A stretch of DNA of 64,000 nucleotides from Ruegeria lacuscaerulensis (lineage in GTDB: Bacteria > Pseudomonadota > Alphaproteobacteria > Rhodobacterales > Rhodobacteraceae), in the NCBI RefSeq assembly GCF_013031245.1, contig NZ_WPZL01000008.1, positions 103,066 through 167,065 on the forward strand, in the 5' to 3' direction. A program made the translations under genes and the position numbers. Positions within the stretch are counted from its first letter, which is position 1, and the number at the start of each line of letters is the position of its first letter. Positions 38,783 to 47,688 of the stretch are shown piece after piece. The notes under the pieces were generated by a model. The model was not told the DNA's origin. It made no database searches and saw only the letters and a program-made list of their open reading frames with translations.

Positions 38783-39748
38783 ATGCTGATCGTACCCGAG
38801 CGCGAAATCGCTGACCTGATGACCCGCCAAGCGGCCTTTGATGCCGTCGAAAAGGTCTTTGCTGCAATGGCGTCCGGCGACGCCTACAACTTCCCCGTCG
38901 TGCGCGAAGCCATAGGGCACGAAGATGCGCTGTATGGATTCAAGGGCGGGTTTGACCACGCAGGCCTGACGCTTGGTCTGAAAGCTGGCGGATACTGGCC
39001 GAACAACCTGGAAAACCGAGGACTGATCAACCACCAGTCAACCGTATTTCTTTTTGATCCTGACACTGGCAAACCTTCAGCAATGGTCGGCGGCAACCTT
39101 CTGACAGCCCTGCGCACTGCCGCAGCGTCTTCCGTGTCGATCAAACACCTTGCTCGCCCCGACGCCAAAGTCATCGGTATGATTGGCGCTGGCCATCAGG
39201 CGGCCTTTCAGCTTCGCGCGGCACTTGAACAACGTGTCTTTGAAAAGGTCATCGGTTGGAATTACCACCCCGAAATGTTGCCGAATATCGAGAAAGTCGC
39301 CAACGAAGCCGGTATTCCCTTTGAAGCGGTCGAGCTGGACGGCATGACAGGGGCGGATGTGATCATCTCGATCACCTCGGCATTTGCACCATCGCTGATG
39401 GCGGAGCATGTCAGCCCGGGAACGCATGTCGCCTGCATGGGGACAGACACCAAGGGCAAGCAAGAAGTGGAAGCGGCTTTACTGGCCAAAGCGAGTGTTT
39501 TCACGGACGAAGTCGCACAATCCATAATCATCGGCGAAGCCCAACACGCAGTGGCGCAGGGCCTGATCGAAGAAAGCGATGTGGCGCAACTTGGTGCGGT
39601 CATCAACGGTACAAACCCGGGCCGGACATCGGACGAGCAGATCACGCTGTTCGATGGTACCGGTGTGGGTCTTCAGGACCTCGCGGTCGCGGCATCCGTG
39701 GTTGATCTTGCCGTTCAGAAAGGGATCGCAATCGAGGTCGATTTCTGA
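38783..39748 (+). CDS. bhcD: Iminosuccinate reductase
   Basis: Ornithine-cyclodeaminase/mu-crystallin-family reductase of 321 residues that reduces iminosuccinate to aspartate, regenerating the amino donor used by BhcA. The Rossmann motif GMIGAGHQAAFQLRA is near residue 132. The ATG at 38783 has GGAG six bases upstream; a TTG four codons earlier is also open. Its TGA overlaps the ATG of the peroxiredoxin gene by one base (TGATG), so the latter belongs to the same transcript. Confidence 0.92.
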   Translation: MLIVPEREIADLMTRQAAFDAVEKVFAAMASGDAYNFPVVREAIGHEDALYGFKGGFDHAGLTLGLKAGGYWPNNLENRGLINHQSTVFLFDPDTGKPSAMVGGNLLTALRTAAASSVSIKHLARPDAKVIGMIGAGHQAAFQLRAALEQRVFEKVIGWNYHPEMLPNIEKVANEAGIPFEAVELDGMTGADVIISITSAFAPSLMAEHVSPGTHVACMGTDTKGKQEVEAALLAKASVFTDEVAQSIIIGEAQHAVAQGLIEESDVAQLGAVINGTNPGRTSDEQITLFDGTGVGLQDLAVAASVVDLAVQKGIAIEVDF

Positions 39749-40272
39749 TGACAACTGGGTGCAACCTGTCTCAGCGCCTTGTCGGTGTACGCCTCCCAAG
39801 TGTGACGCTCATGGCGACCGACGGAAGCGACATCGACCTGTCAGTGCAGACGGGTTGCACCGTAGTTTACGCGTATCCCCGCACCAGCCCTGCAGATGGC
39901 GCGGCCATTCCGGGGTGGGCCGAAATCCCGGGTGCCAAGGGATGCACGCCTCAGTCCTGTGGTTACAGGGATTACCATCAGCAACTGAACGAGGCAGGGG
40001 CAGACCGGGTATTCGGGCTTTCCACCCAGGACACAGAGTACCAGCGTGAAGTCAGAGACAGGCTGCATCTGCCTTTCGAAATCCTGTCTGACGAAAACTT
40101 GAAGCTCCAGACCGCCCTGTCGCTACCGACATTCGAAGCAGGTGGAATGATACTGCTGGAGCGTTTCGCTATGGTCCTTCGGGATGGGCAGGTTTCACGC
40201 GTTTTTCATCCCATAGCGAACCCTGCCGGGAACGCAGAAACAGTTCTCAACTATCTCACCACCGGCGACTGA
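39748..40272 (+). CDS. PrxQ/BCP-type peroxiredoxin
   Basis: Thioredoxin-fold peroxiredoxin of 174 residues. The peroxidatic and resolving cysteines are C66 and C71 (GCTPQSC), the four-residue spacing of the BCP/PrxQ class. About a dozen residues are inserted just before the active site, between YPRTSP and PGAKGC. It is translationally coupled to bhcD. A link to hydrogen peroxide made by glyoxylate- or urate-linked oxidases is plausible but not shown. Confidence 0.85.
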   Translation: MTTGCNLSQRLVGVRLPSVTLMATDGSDIDLSVQTGCTVVYAYPRTSPADGAAIPGWAEIPGAKGCTPQSCGYRDYHQQLNEAGADRVFGLSTQDTEYQREVRDRLHLPFEILSDENLKLQTALSLPTFEAGGMILLERFAMVLRDGQVSRVFHPIANPAGNAETVLNYLTTGD

Positions 40273-40363
40273 GAGTCGACCTGTCAAGCCAACGCGCTTG
40301 CCCCTGCTGCTTGCAGGCTGGTTCGACACGTTCGCGGTGCAACTTTGACTGGAGGAAATGAAA

Positions 40364-42643
40364 ATGGCTTTGGACGGGTCCAAAAAGGACATCGAACGAC
40401 AAGCTGCGCTGGATTATCACGAATTCCCCAAGCCGGGAAAACTCGAGATACGGCCGACAAAACCCATGGCGACGGCCCGTGATCTGTCGCGTGCCTATTC
40501 ACCGGGTGTGGCCGAGGCATGCACCGAGATCGCGACTGATCCGACCCTCGCCACGCGTTATACGGCCAAGCGCAACCTTGTTGCCGTTATCTCGAACGGC
40601 ACAGCAGTTCTTGGGCTCGGCAACATAGGGGCGCAGGCATCAAAACCAGTGATGGAAGGCAAGGCAGTACTGTTCAAAAAATTTGCCGGAATTGACTGTT
40701 TTGATATCGAGGTCGACGAAGCCGATCCGGAAAAGCTGGCAGATCTCGTGTGCCGTTTGGAACCAACTTTTGGCGCCGTAAATCTGGAAGACATCAAGGC
40801 TCCGGATTGTTTCACTGTCGAACGTCTCTGCCGCGAGCGCATGGGCATTCCGGTATTTCATGACGATCAGCACGGCACTGCCATCGTGGTTGCTGCTGCC
40901 GCCCAGAATGCGTTGCGCATCGCGGGCAAACGGCCCGAAGATATTCGGATCGTGGCGCTTGGCGCTGGCGCGGCCGGTGTAGCATGCCTGACGATGCTCA
41001 ACAAAATGGGTGTTCCGCTCGAGAACATGACCGTGTTTAACCGCTCGGGCGTACTTCACCGAAACAGTGAAAACCTTGCACCCGAACAGTCGGTATTTGC
41101 CAACGCGGTCGAAGGCACGACGCTGGAGCAAGCGCTGACCGGCGCAGACATGTTCCTGGGCCTGTCCGGTCCGGGCGCGCTTGCCGCGGATCTGGTTCAA
41201 AAAATGGCGGAAAACCCGATTATCTTCGCGCTGGCGAACCCGATACCTGAAATTATGCCGGAAGAGGCCCGGGCAGTGTCCCCCGGCGCCATGATCGCGA
41301 CCGGCCGATCGGATTTTCCCAATCAGGTCAATAACGTTCTGTGCTTTCCCTTTATCTTTCGCGGGGCACTGGACGCCGAGGCCAAGGAAATCAATGATGC
41401 CATGAAACTGGCCTGCGTTGATGCGATCGCGTCTCTGGCCCGCCAGACCACGTCAGCGGAAGTGGGTGAAGCCTATGAGGGCGAAAAGCTGACATTTGGT
41501 CCGGAATACCTGATCCCCAAACCCTTTGACCCTCGCCTTTTGCCGACAATCGCCGTTGCAGTTGCAAAAGCTGCGATCGATTCCGGAGCCGCCAGTCGCG
41601 AACTGGATCTCGATGCATATCATCAGACGCTTGAGGCCGAGGTTTTCAAGTCGTCTCTGATCATGCGCCGCGTGTTCGAAGCCGCACGGAAGTCAAAGCG
41701 CCGGATCGTCTTTGCCGAGGGTGAGGATGATCGTGTCCTGCGGGCGGCACAGGCCCTGGTGGAAGACGGCGTTGACACTCCCATCCTTGTCGGTCGGCCC
41801 GATGTCATCGCTCAGCGCCTTGAACGGGCGGGAATGAGCATCACGCCAAATGCTGATTTTCAGATCGTGAATCCTGAAAATGATGAACGCTATCGTGACT
41901 ATTGGCAGGCCTATCACGCCCAGATGCAACGTCACGGAGTCACGCCGGATCTCGCCAAGGCGATCATGCGCACAAACACGACAGCGATCGCAGCTACGAT
42001 GGTTCATCTAGGAGATGCTGACAGCATGGTTTGTGGCTCGGTCGGCCAGTATCACTGGCACCTGAACTACGTTACACAGATGCTGCAAACGGACGAATTG
42101 GTACCCGCGGGGGCGTTGTCGCTGGTGATCCTTGATGACGGGCCTTTGTTTGTCGCGGATACCCATGTCAATGTCGAACAAACGCCCGAAACTCTGGCCC
42201 GAACAGTTATCTCCGCCGCGCGGCATGTTCGACGGTTTGGGTTGGAACCACGCATTGGTCTGTGCTCGGGCTCTCAGTTTGGCAATCTCGATTGTCGGTC
42301 CGGTCGCATCATGCGCGCAGCGTTGGAAATTCTGGACAGTGAACCCCGTGAATTCGAATACGAAGGAGAAATGCACACGGATGCGGCCCTCGATCCGGAA
42401 CTGCGCGGGAGGCTCTTGCCCGGCAATCGGCTGACCGGGCGCGCGAATGTTCTGGTTTATGCCAACACGGATGCGGCCGGGGCTGCTCGAAATCTGTTGA
42501 AAAGCGCAGCCGAGGGTCTGGAGGTTGGCCCGATCCTGATGGGCATGGGCAATCGCGCCCACATCGTGACCCCAGGCGTGACGCCGCGTGGTTTGCTCAA
42601 TATCGCGGCGTTAGCCGGAACGGACGTATCAACCTACGGCTAA
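40364..42643 (+). CDS. maeB: NADP-dependent malic enzyme with phosphotransacetylase-like domain
   Basis: Hybrid malic enzyme of 759 residues, decarboxylating malate to pyruvate. The N-terminal malic domain carries the catalytic region YSPGVAEAC and [10 protein letters not shown], with the NAD(P) motif [10 protein letters not shown] near 205. The C-terminal half, from about 430, is the phosphotransacetylase-like regulatory domain found in MaeB. The ATG at 40364 has GGAGG eight bases upstream; an ATG two codons earlier is too close to it. Placed after the bhc operon it can draw four-carbon acid formed from glyoxylate toward pyruvate. A terminator follows. Confidence 0.93.
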   Translation: MALDGSKKDIERQAALDYHEFPKPGKLEIRPTKPMATARDLSRAYSPGVAEACTEIATDPTLATRYTAKRNLVAVISNGTAVLGLGNIGAQASKPVMEGKAVLFKKFAGIDCFDIEVDEADPEKLADLVCRLEPTFGAVNLEDIKAPDCFTVERLCRERMGIPVFHDDQHGTAIVVAAAAQNALRIAGKRPEDIRIVALGAGAAGVACLTMLNKMGVPLENMTVFNRSGVLHRNSENLAPEQSVFANAVEGTTLEQALTGADMFLGLSGPGALAADLVQKMAENPIIFALANPIPEIMPEEARAVSPGAMIATGRSDFPNQVNNVLCFPFIFRGALDAEAKEINDAMKLACVDAIASLARQTTSAEVGEAYEGEKLTFGPEYLIPKPFDPRLLPTIAVAVAKAAIDSGAASRELDLDAYHQTLEAEVFKSSLIMRRVFEAARKSKRRIVFAEGEDDRVLRAAQALVEDGVDTPILVGRPDVIAQRLERAGMSITPNADFQIVNPENDERYRDYWQAYHAQMQRHGVTPDLAKAIMRTNTTAIAATMVHLGDADSMVCGSVGQYHWHLNYVTQMLQTDELVPAGALSLVILDDGPLFVADTHVNVEQTPETLARTVISAARHVRRFGLEPRIGLCSGSQFGNLDCRSGRIMRAALEILDSEPREFEYEGEMHTDAALDPELRGRLLPGNRLTGRANVLVYANTDAAGAARNLLKSAAEGLEVGPILMGMGNRAHIVTPGVTPRGLLNIAALAGTDVSTYG

Positions 42644-42720
42644 CACAATGGCCTGATCGGTTCGAAACCGCCCGGTCAGGCTGAGTTCCCAATCTCGGCG
42701 AATGGGTTTCGGCAAAGGAA

Positions 42721-42746
42721 AAGCGGCGTGTTAGGGCACGCCGCTT
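42721..42746 (+). terminator. Rho-independent terminator after maeB
   Basis: A perfect 10-base stem (AAGCGGCGTG/CACGCCGCTT) with a 6-base loop is followed by CGTTTGTTTG. It lies between the convergent maeB and NCS2 permease genes. Confidence 0.8.
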
Positions 42747-42787
42747 CGTTTGTTTGCAGTGACACTTAGAAAGCCACAATCAGCCAA

Positions 42788-44212
42788 TCAGACGTGATCG
42801 TCATGTCCAATGGACCCCAGACCGTGACCTGCCATGCCACCTGAAACTTCTTCCGTTGCTTCGTCCGAAAGTTCCTCAGGTAGAACCAGGTTCAGGATAA
42901 TAGCAATGACCGCAGCGGGCAGGATACCCGACGTGGCCAGAACCTTTAATGTGCCGGGCAGATACTGTAGGGCACCGGGCTCTAACTGCAAACCCAGACC
43001 AAGGCTCAGGGAAATTGCAAAGATCACCATGTTGCGCCGGTTCCAGTTCACGTCCGACAGCATCGAGACGCCCGCCGCAACCACCATGCCGAACATCACG
43101 ATCACACCGCCGCCAAGAACCTCAATCGGGATCGACGAGATAATCGCACCAATTTTGGGAATAAGCCCGCAAATGATCAGGAAGATTGCACCGATTGTAA
43201 CGACCATGCGGCTCATAACCCCGGTCATGGCAATCAATCCGACATTCTGGCTGAACGATGTATTCGGCAATGCACCAAAAAGACCTGAGATCGCGGTGCC
43301 TATACCATCGGCATAGGTCGCGCCCTGAATTTCCTTGTCGGTCGCTTCACGACCGGCACCGCCCTTGGTGATACCGGATACGTCCCCTACGGTTTCGACG
43401 GCCGAAACAAAGGACATTGCACAGAAACCAATGATGGCCGCGACCGAAAACTCGATACCAAAATGCAGCGGGTTCGGCAGCGCAAATGATGCCGCGTTGC
43501 CGACGTTGCCCAAGTTCACCTGGCCAAGTGCAAATGCCACTGCGTAACCAACCAACAGGCCGATCAGAACCGCCGATACAGACAACATGCCCCGCGCAAA
43601 GAACTTCAGGCCAAGCGTGACCACGATCACGGTGCTGGCCATGAACCAGTTCAGGCCAGAGCCGTATTCCTCGGTTCCGATGGCAGGAACGCCGCCGGCG
43701 GCGTACTGAACGCCCACTTTAACTAACGCCAATCCAATCATAGTCACCACAAGGCCCGTGACCAGTGGCGGAAGTGCAAAGCGAAGGCGGCCGATGAACA
43801 ACCCGAGGAACGCGTGGAACAGGCCCCCGACGACAATGCCGCCCATCAGGACAGCAATGGCATCAACGCCCTTTCCTACTACAAGAGGGATCATGATCGG
43901 GATGAAGGCAAACGACGTCCCCTGCACGATTGGCAGGCGGGCCCCAACAGGACCCACACCAACAGACTGGAACAATGTGGCGACGCCCGCAAAGAACATC
44001 GACATCTGGATCATGTAGATCATCTGCGGAAAATCGGGGCTGTTCGAGCCGAACCCAAATCCGGCCGCACCGCAAACGATAATTGCCGGCGTGACGTTGG
44101 ACACGAACATCGCCAGCACGTGCTGAATGCCCAGTGGAACCGCTTTGATAAGCGGTGGCGAGTAATTCGGATCGCGGAGCTGTTCCGGCGTTCCGATGGA
44201 TGCATCTGACAT
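42788..44212 (-). CDS. NCS2 uric acid/xanthine permease
   Basis: Nucleobase:cation symporter-2 of 474 residues with about 14 predicted helices. The NCS2 signatures are LPIVQGTSFAF near residue 105 and a later SAVETVGDVSGITKGG and PNTSFSQNVGLI. It resembles the UacT/PucJ urate-xanthine subgroup. It lies downstream of, and in line with, the allantoinase and ureidoglycolate lyase genes, with GGGAGG before the ATG. A second, distantly related permease is at 54772, so two purine compounds may be imported separately. Confidence 0.88.
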   Translation of the reverse strand: MSDASIGTPEQLRDPNYSPPLIKAVPLGIQHVLAMFVSNVTPAIIVCGAAGFGFGSNSPDFPQMIYMIQMSMFFAGVATLFQSVGVGPVGARLPIVQGTSFAFIPIMIPLVVGKGVDAIAVLMGGIVVGGLFHAFLGLFIGRLRFALPPLVTGLVVTMIGLALVKVGVQYAAGGVPAIGTEEYGSGLNWFMASTVIVVTLGLKFFARGMLSVSAVLIGLLVGYAVAFALGQVNLGNVGNAASFALPNPLHFGIEFSVAAIIGFCAMSFVSAVETVGDVSGITKGGAGREATDKEIQGATYADGIGTAISGLFGALPNTSFSQNVGLIAMTGVMSRMVVTIGAIFLIICGLIPKIGAIISSIPIEVLGGGVIVMFGMVVAAGVSMLSDVNWNRRNMVIFAISLSLGLGLQLEPGALQYLPGTLKVLATSGILPAAVIAIILNLVLPEELSDEATEEVSGGMAGHGLGSIGHDDHV

Positions 44213-44266
44213 TATGTCTTTCCTCCCTTGAGATACGTCAACCGGCTCCTCTTCCGTTGACGTTCC

Positions 44267-44752
44267 TCATTCCGTGATTGTGAAGGCCTCCTCGAACCAA
44301 TGCTCCTCGAGGTTAGGCCCGGTTCCAATACGATCTACCACCGCGAAAAGTCCGGGTGCATGAAGCGGGGTCAACACCCCATGCCAGATGTTACGGTGGT
44401 AATTCACGCCCTGCCCGGGCGCTGTTTTGAATGCGATGGGCTGTCCCGGTATCCCGCCTTCGTCAGGGACCACAACCACAACAAAGGGTTTGTCCGACAA
44501 GGGCAGAAATGCCTGACTGCCATCCGGGTGACGCTCAACCATTTCGAGTTTGATCGGCAGACTGAACACCTCGGACTGAAACACGCTGATCCCCGCACGC
44601 CCGTCGTGGAAATCCAGCGCAGCGCGGTCGTGATACCGTGCGCACTTACCCTGATTGATGTATTTGTCCACTTCGCCTGACACTTCGATGACATCGCCAA
44701 ACGGCACAAATGCTTCCGAAGTCAAAGGCCGGAGTTTCAACGGAATCGTCAT
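44267..44752 (-). CDS. allA: Ureidoglycolate lyase
   Basis: Ureidoglycolate lyase of 161 residues, splitting (S)-ureidoglycolate into glyoxylate and urea. It has the expected single cupin-like domain: PLTSEAFVPFGDV at the start, MVERHPDGSQAFLPL in the middle, and the metal/substrate region NYHRNIWHG near 115, typical of AllA. Its start overlaps the 3' end of the puuE-uraD gene by four bases. Its product, glyoxylate, is the substrate of the beta-hydroxyaspartate cycle encoded 4.5-9 kb away. Confidence 0.92.
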   Translation of the reverse strand: MTIPLKLRPLTSEAFVPFGDVIEVSGEVDKYINQGKCARYHDRAALDFHDGRAGISVFQSEVFSLPIKLEMVERHPDGSQAFLPLSDKPFVVVVVPDEGGIPGQPIAFKTAPGQGVNYHRNIWHGVLTPLHAPGLFAVVDRIGTGPNLEEHWFEEAFTITE

Positions 44753-46161
44753 GTCTCGAACTTCTCAATCAGACGCAACTCGGCGATCCGTTCAACCTGA
44801 CGGCAGGCCTCGGCAAATTCGGTGTCGCGGTCGCTGTCAATGCGGCGATGAAAAGCGTCCAGAATGCTGGCTTTCGTGTTGTCCTTAACCGCAATGATAA
44901 AGGGAAAGCCAAATTTGGTCGTGTAGGCCTCGTTCAACGCCGTGAAATTCGCGCGTTCTTCGTCGGTCAGCATATCCAGACCGGCCCCGGCCTGTTCAGC
45001 GGTGCTTTCCTTAGTCAGACGACCGGCCGCAGCAAGCTTGCCCGCCAGATCCGGGTGCGCGGTCAGTACACCAAGTCGTTGCTCGGCAGTGGCCGAGCGG
45101 AACACCCGCGCCAGCGCGTTGTGAACACCGGCTGCATTGTCATGCGTCGGTCCCCGCTCCAGATCATAGGCACCTTCGGCAATCCACGGGCTGTGTTCGA
45201 ACACACCACCGAATTCCGCGACAAAGGTAGGCTGGTCCATATCGGACGGGGTTAGGCGTTGCATCGGTGGGTGCTCCTTTGCCCAGTGATCAGCGATCTG
45301 GTCGCGGGTGGCAAACCAGACATCGTCGTGTTTCTTGAAGTGCTCCAACGCACGTTTCAGCGCCATCGCGCGACCCGGGCGGCCAATCAAACGGCAATGC
45401 AATCCAATCGAAAGCATCTTCGGCGCGCCTGCCTCGCCTTCGGCGTAGAGCATGTCAAAGCTGTCCTTCAGATAAGTTTCGAACTGTTCTCCGTTGGTGT
45501 AACCCGCCTGGATCGCAAAGCGCATGTCGTTACAATCCAGCGTATAGGGCATGATCAGCTGATCCTTGCCCCCCGCCTTGGTCCAATAAGGCAAATCGTC
45601 GGCGTAACTGTCCGCGATGTAGGCAAAATCGCCTTCTTCGGCGGCCAGATCTACGGTGTTCATCGAGCAACGGCCCGTATACCAGCCACGCGGAGATTGG
45701 CCAACCACTTCGGTATGCAGGCGGATCGCTTCACGGATCTGTGCGCGTTCTTCTTCGGCGTCCATGTCTTTGTGTTCGACCCATTTCAGACCATGGCTGG
45801 CAATCTCCCAACCTGCGTGCTTCATTGCCGCAACCTGTGCCGGTGCACGCGCCAACGCCGTAGCGACGCCGTAAACGGTAATGGGCAGGTCCTGCAAAAG
45901 CTGGTGAACCCGCCAGAACCCGGCGCGGCTGCCGTATTCGTAGATCGACTCCATATTCCAGTGCCTCTGCCCGGGCCATGGGGCAGCACCTGTGATCTCG
46001 GACAGAAACGCCTCAGAAGCGGCATCGCCGTGCAGAACGTTGTTTTCGCCGCCTTCTTCATAGTTCAGCACAATCTGAACCGCGATCTTGGCGCCATTTG
46101 GCCAGTTTGCCTTAGGCACTTGCCCGCCGTAGCCGGTCATATCTCGTGGATATCGCGTCAC
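44749..46161 (-). CDS. puuE: Fused allantoinase (PuuE) and OHCU decarboxylase (UraD)
   Basis: A single 470-residue protein with two purine-pathway enzymes. Residues 1-300 form the metal-independent polysaccharide-deacetylase-like allantoinase PuuE, beginning RYPRDMTGYGG, with NYEEGGENN and the late GLHCRLIGRPGR. Residues about 302-470 form 2-oxo-4-hydroxy-4-carboxy-5-ureidoimidazoline decarboxylase, with catalytic H323 in FEHSPWIAE and the AHPDLAG motif. UraD acts before PuuE, so the order of the domains is the reverse of the reactions. The gene leads a minus-strand unit with allA and the NCS2 permease, divergent from uraH. Confidence 0.94.
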   Translation of the reverse strand: MTRYPRDMTGYGGQVPKANWPNGAKIAVQIVLNYEEGGENNVLHGDAASEAFLSEITGAAPWPGQRHWNMESIYEYGSRAGFWRVHQLLQDLPITVYGVATALARAPAQVAAMKHAGWEIASHGLKWVEHKDMDAEEERAQIREAIRLHTEVVGQSPRGWYTGRCSMNTVDLAAEEGDFAYIADSYADDLPYWTKAGGKDQLIMPYTLDCNDMRFAIQAGYTNGEQFETYLKDSFDMLYAEGEAGAPKMLSIGLHCRLIGRPGRAMALKRALEHFKKHDDVWFATRDQIADHWAKEHPPMQRLTPSDMDQPTFVAEFGGVFEHSPWIAEGAYDLERGPTHDNAAGVHNALARVFRSATAEQRLGVLTAHPDLAGKLAAAGRLTKESTAEQAGAGLDMLTDEERANFTALNEAYTTKFGFPFIIAVKDNTKASILDAFHRRIDSDRDTEFAEACRQVERIAELRLIEKFET

Positions 46162-46266
46162 ATCAATTTCCTTCTTCTTGAAATGATGAATACCCCATAT
46201 AATCGGCGATGTTTTTCAAAAAATACAACAAAGAGTTTCGGACACTCTGCCTTTGCCTCTTGGGAA

Positions 46267-46281
46267 GTAATCGGATTACTA
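46267..46281. promoter_or_regulatory. Palindrome between divergent puuE and uraH
   Basis: AGTAAT-CGG-ATTACT is a perfect inverted repeat 26 bases before the uraH start, in the 146-base region between puuE-uraD and uraH. It is a candidate operator for one of the two local LysR regulators. I do not see an exact copy before puuD or xdhA. Confidence 0.4.
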
Positions 46282-46307
46282 ACTTCATAACTTGAGGAGA
46301 GGCGCAA

Positions 46308-46661
46308 ATGACCGGTTACCTTACAACACATGTCCTGGATACAGCGCGGGGATGCCCTGCCGAAGGCTTGAAAATCGAGCTGTTTCGGATCGAAGGCCCA
46401 GATCGTACGTTGCTGAAAACTCTGGTCACCAATGACGATGGCCGGACCGACGAACAGATTCTGCCCGAAGCCGATTTTTCAAAAGGCGAATACGAGTTGA
46501 TCTTCTACGCCGGAGAATACCTCGATGCCTCTGGCACCCCGCCCGAGAACCCGCGGTTTCTGAACGTGATCCCGATCCGTTTTGGGATGTCCGAGCACTC
46601 GCATTACCACGTGCCGCTGCTTCTTTCGCCCTTCGGTTACTCGACCTATCGCGGCAGTTGA
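46308..46661 (+). CDS. uraH: 5-Hydroxyisourate hydrolase
   Basis: Transthyretin-like HIU hydrolase of 117 residues. Hallmarks are the N-terminal [15 protein letters not shown] with the active-site His, an internal RF-x-x-P-like region, the strand [10 protein letters not shown] and the C-terminal tetrapeptide YRGS. It converts 5-hydroxyisourate, made by PuuD, into OHCU, the substrate of UraD. It is transcribed divergently from puuE-uraD and converges on the LysR gene five bases away. Confidence 0.95.
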   Translation: MTGYLTTHVLDTARGCPAEGLKIELFRIEGPDRTLLKTLVTNDDGRTDEQILPEADFSKGEYELIFYAGEYLDASGTPPENPRFLNVIPIRFGMSEHSHYHVPLLLSPFGYSTYRGS

Positions 46662-46666
46662 ACGGC

Positions 46667-47587
46667 CTACCGGGACGTATTTGTCGCTGCAATCGACGAT
46701 CCAATACGCTCGATTATGAACTCCATGAAGAGACGCGTTTTGGGGTCCTGCATGCGCCGGTGCGTAAACAGACACGCCATTTGTATCGGTTCCGGCGGTG
46801 TTTTTTCTGCTACCGCAATCAAAGTGCCAGCCTTCAGGTGCTGAGCAACTTCAAATATTGGCTTCATTGCGATTCCGTGGCCAGCAAGCGCCCAGTCCGT
46901 CAAGACGTCGCCGTCGTCTGACTCGTATCGCCCCGAGACGCGGAACCGTTTCGGTCCAGTTTCGGTTCTCAAGAGCCATTGAAATTCAGTTGCACCTGGA
47001 AAGCGCAAATTGAGGCACTCGTGCGCATCGGCGATGATATCATCGCCACTTTCAGGCATCCCATTTTTTTTGACGTATTTCGGGGATGCACAAAGGACCC
47101 TTTCAACATCAGCAATCTTGCGAATGCGTAAATTGCTGTCTTCGGGCTGACCCAAAAAAAACGCCAGATCCAGGCCTTCCGTCGTCAGGTCCACCTTTCG
47201 GTCGGTCAGCCGCAATCTAACATTCACTTCAGGGTACTCAGAAAGAAACTTTGGCACCTGAGGCGCTATCAAACGCCGGCCAACGCCCAATGGCGCCGCA
47301 ACATACAACGAACCTTTCAGGTTCTCTGTAATGTTGACGATTTGGGCCTCGGCGCTTTCGACCGCCTCAAGAATCTCTGTCGCCCCTCGGTAGAATGATT
47401 TTCCTTGCTCTGTTGGCGTAAGGCTGCGCGTAGTGCGCTGAAACAATCGCACACCAAGATGCTCTTCCAATTGTGATATTCGCGCCGAAGTAACTGCCGG
47501 TGAAACCCGCAAATCACGGCCTGCAGCGGACATACTGCCCAGTTCGTAGACACGGACAAAGGTTCTGATGTTATCAAGGTAAGACAT
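46667..47587 (-). CDS. LysR-family regulator (purine locus, copy 1)
   Basis: LysR regulator of 306 residues, with winged helix at 1-60 (AGRDLRVSPAVTSARISQLEEHLGVRLFQRTTRS) and the effector domain from about 90. It is divergent from puuD across 101 bases and convergent with uraH. It is clearly paralogous to the regulator at 48988: the two share RTTRS-TPTE, APLGVGRR, SDRKVD/TDRKVD and DDGDVLTDWALAG. Control of puuD and perhaps uraH is likely. Confidence 0.88.
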   Translation of the reverse strand: MSYLDNIRTFVRVYELGSMSAAGRDLRVSPAVTSARISQLEEHLGVRLFQRTTRSLTPTEQGKSFYRGATEILEAVESAEAQIVNITENLKGSLYVAAPLGVGRRLIAPQVPKFLSEYPEVNVRLRLTDRKVDLTTEGLDLAFFLGQPEDSNLRIRKIADVERVLCASPKYVKKNGMPESGDDIIADAHECLNLRFPGATEFQWLLRTETGPKRFRVSGRYESDDGDVLTDWALAGHGIAMKPIFEVAQHLKAGTLIAVAEKTPPEPIQMACLFTHRRMQDPKTRLFMEFIIERIGSSIAATNTSR

Positions 47588-47688
47588 TTTTTTGCATTTT
47601 TTGATACTGCTTGGTCTTTGCCAGCAATACCAGAATAAAGCATCCTCGCATAGAGTGCCTTGAACTATAGAATCTTAGGAGCAAAGCC

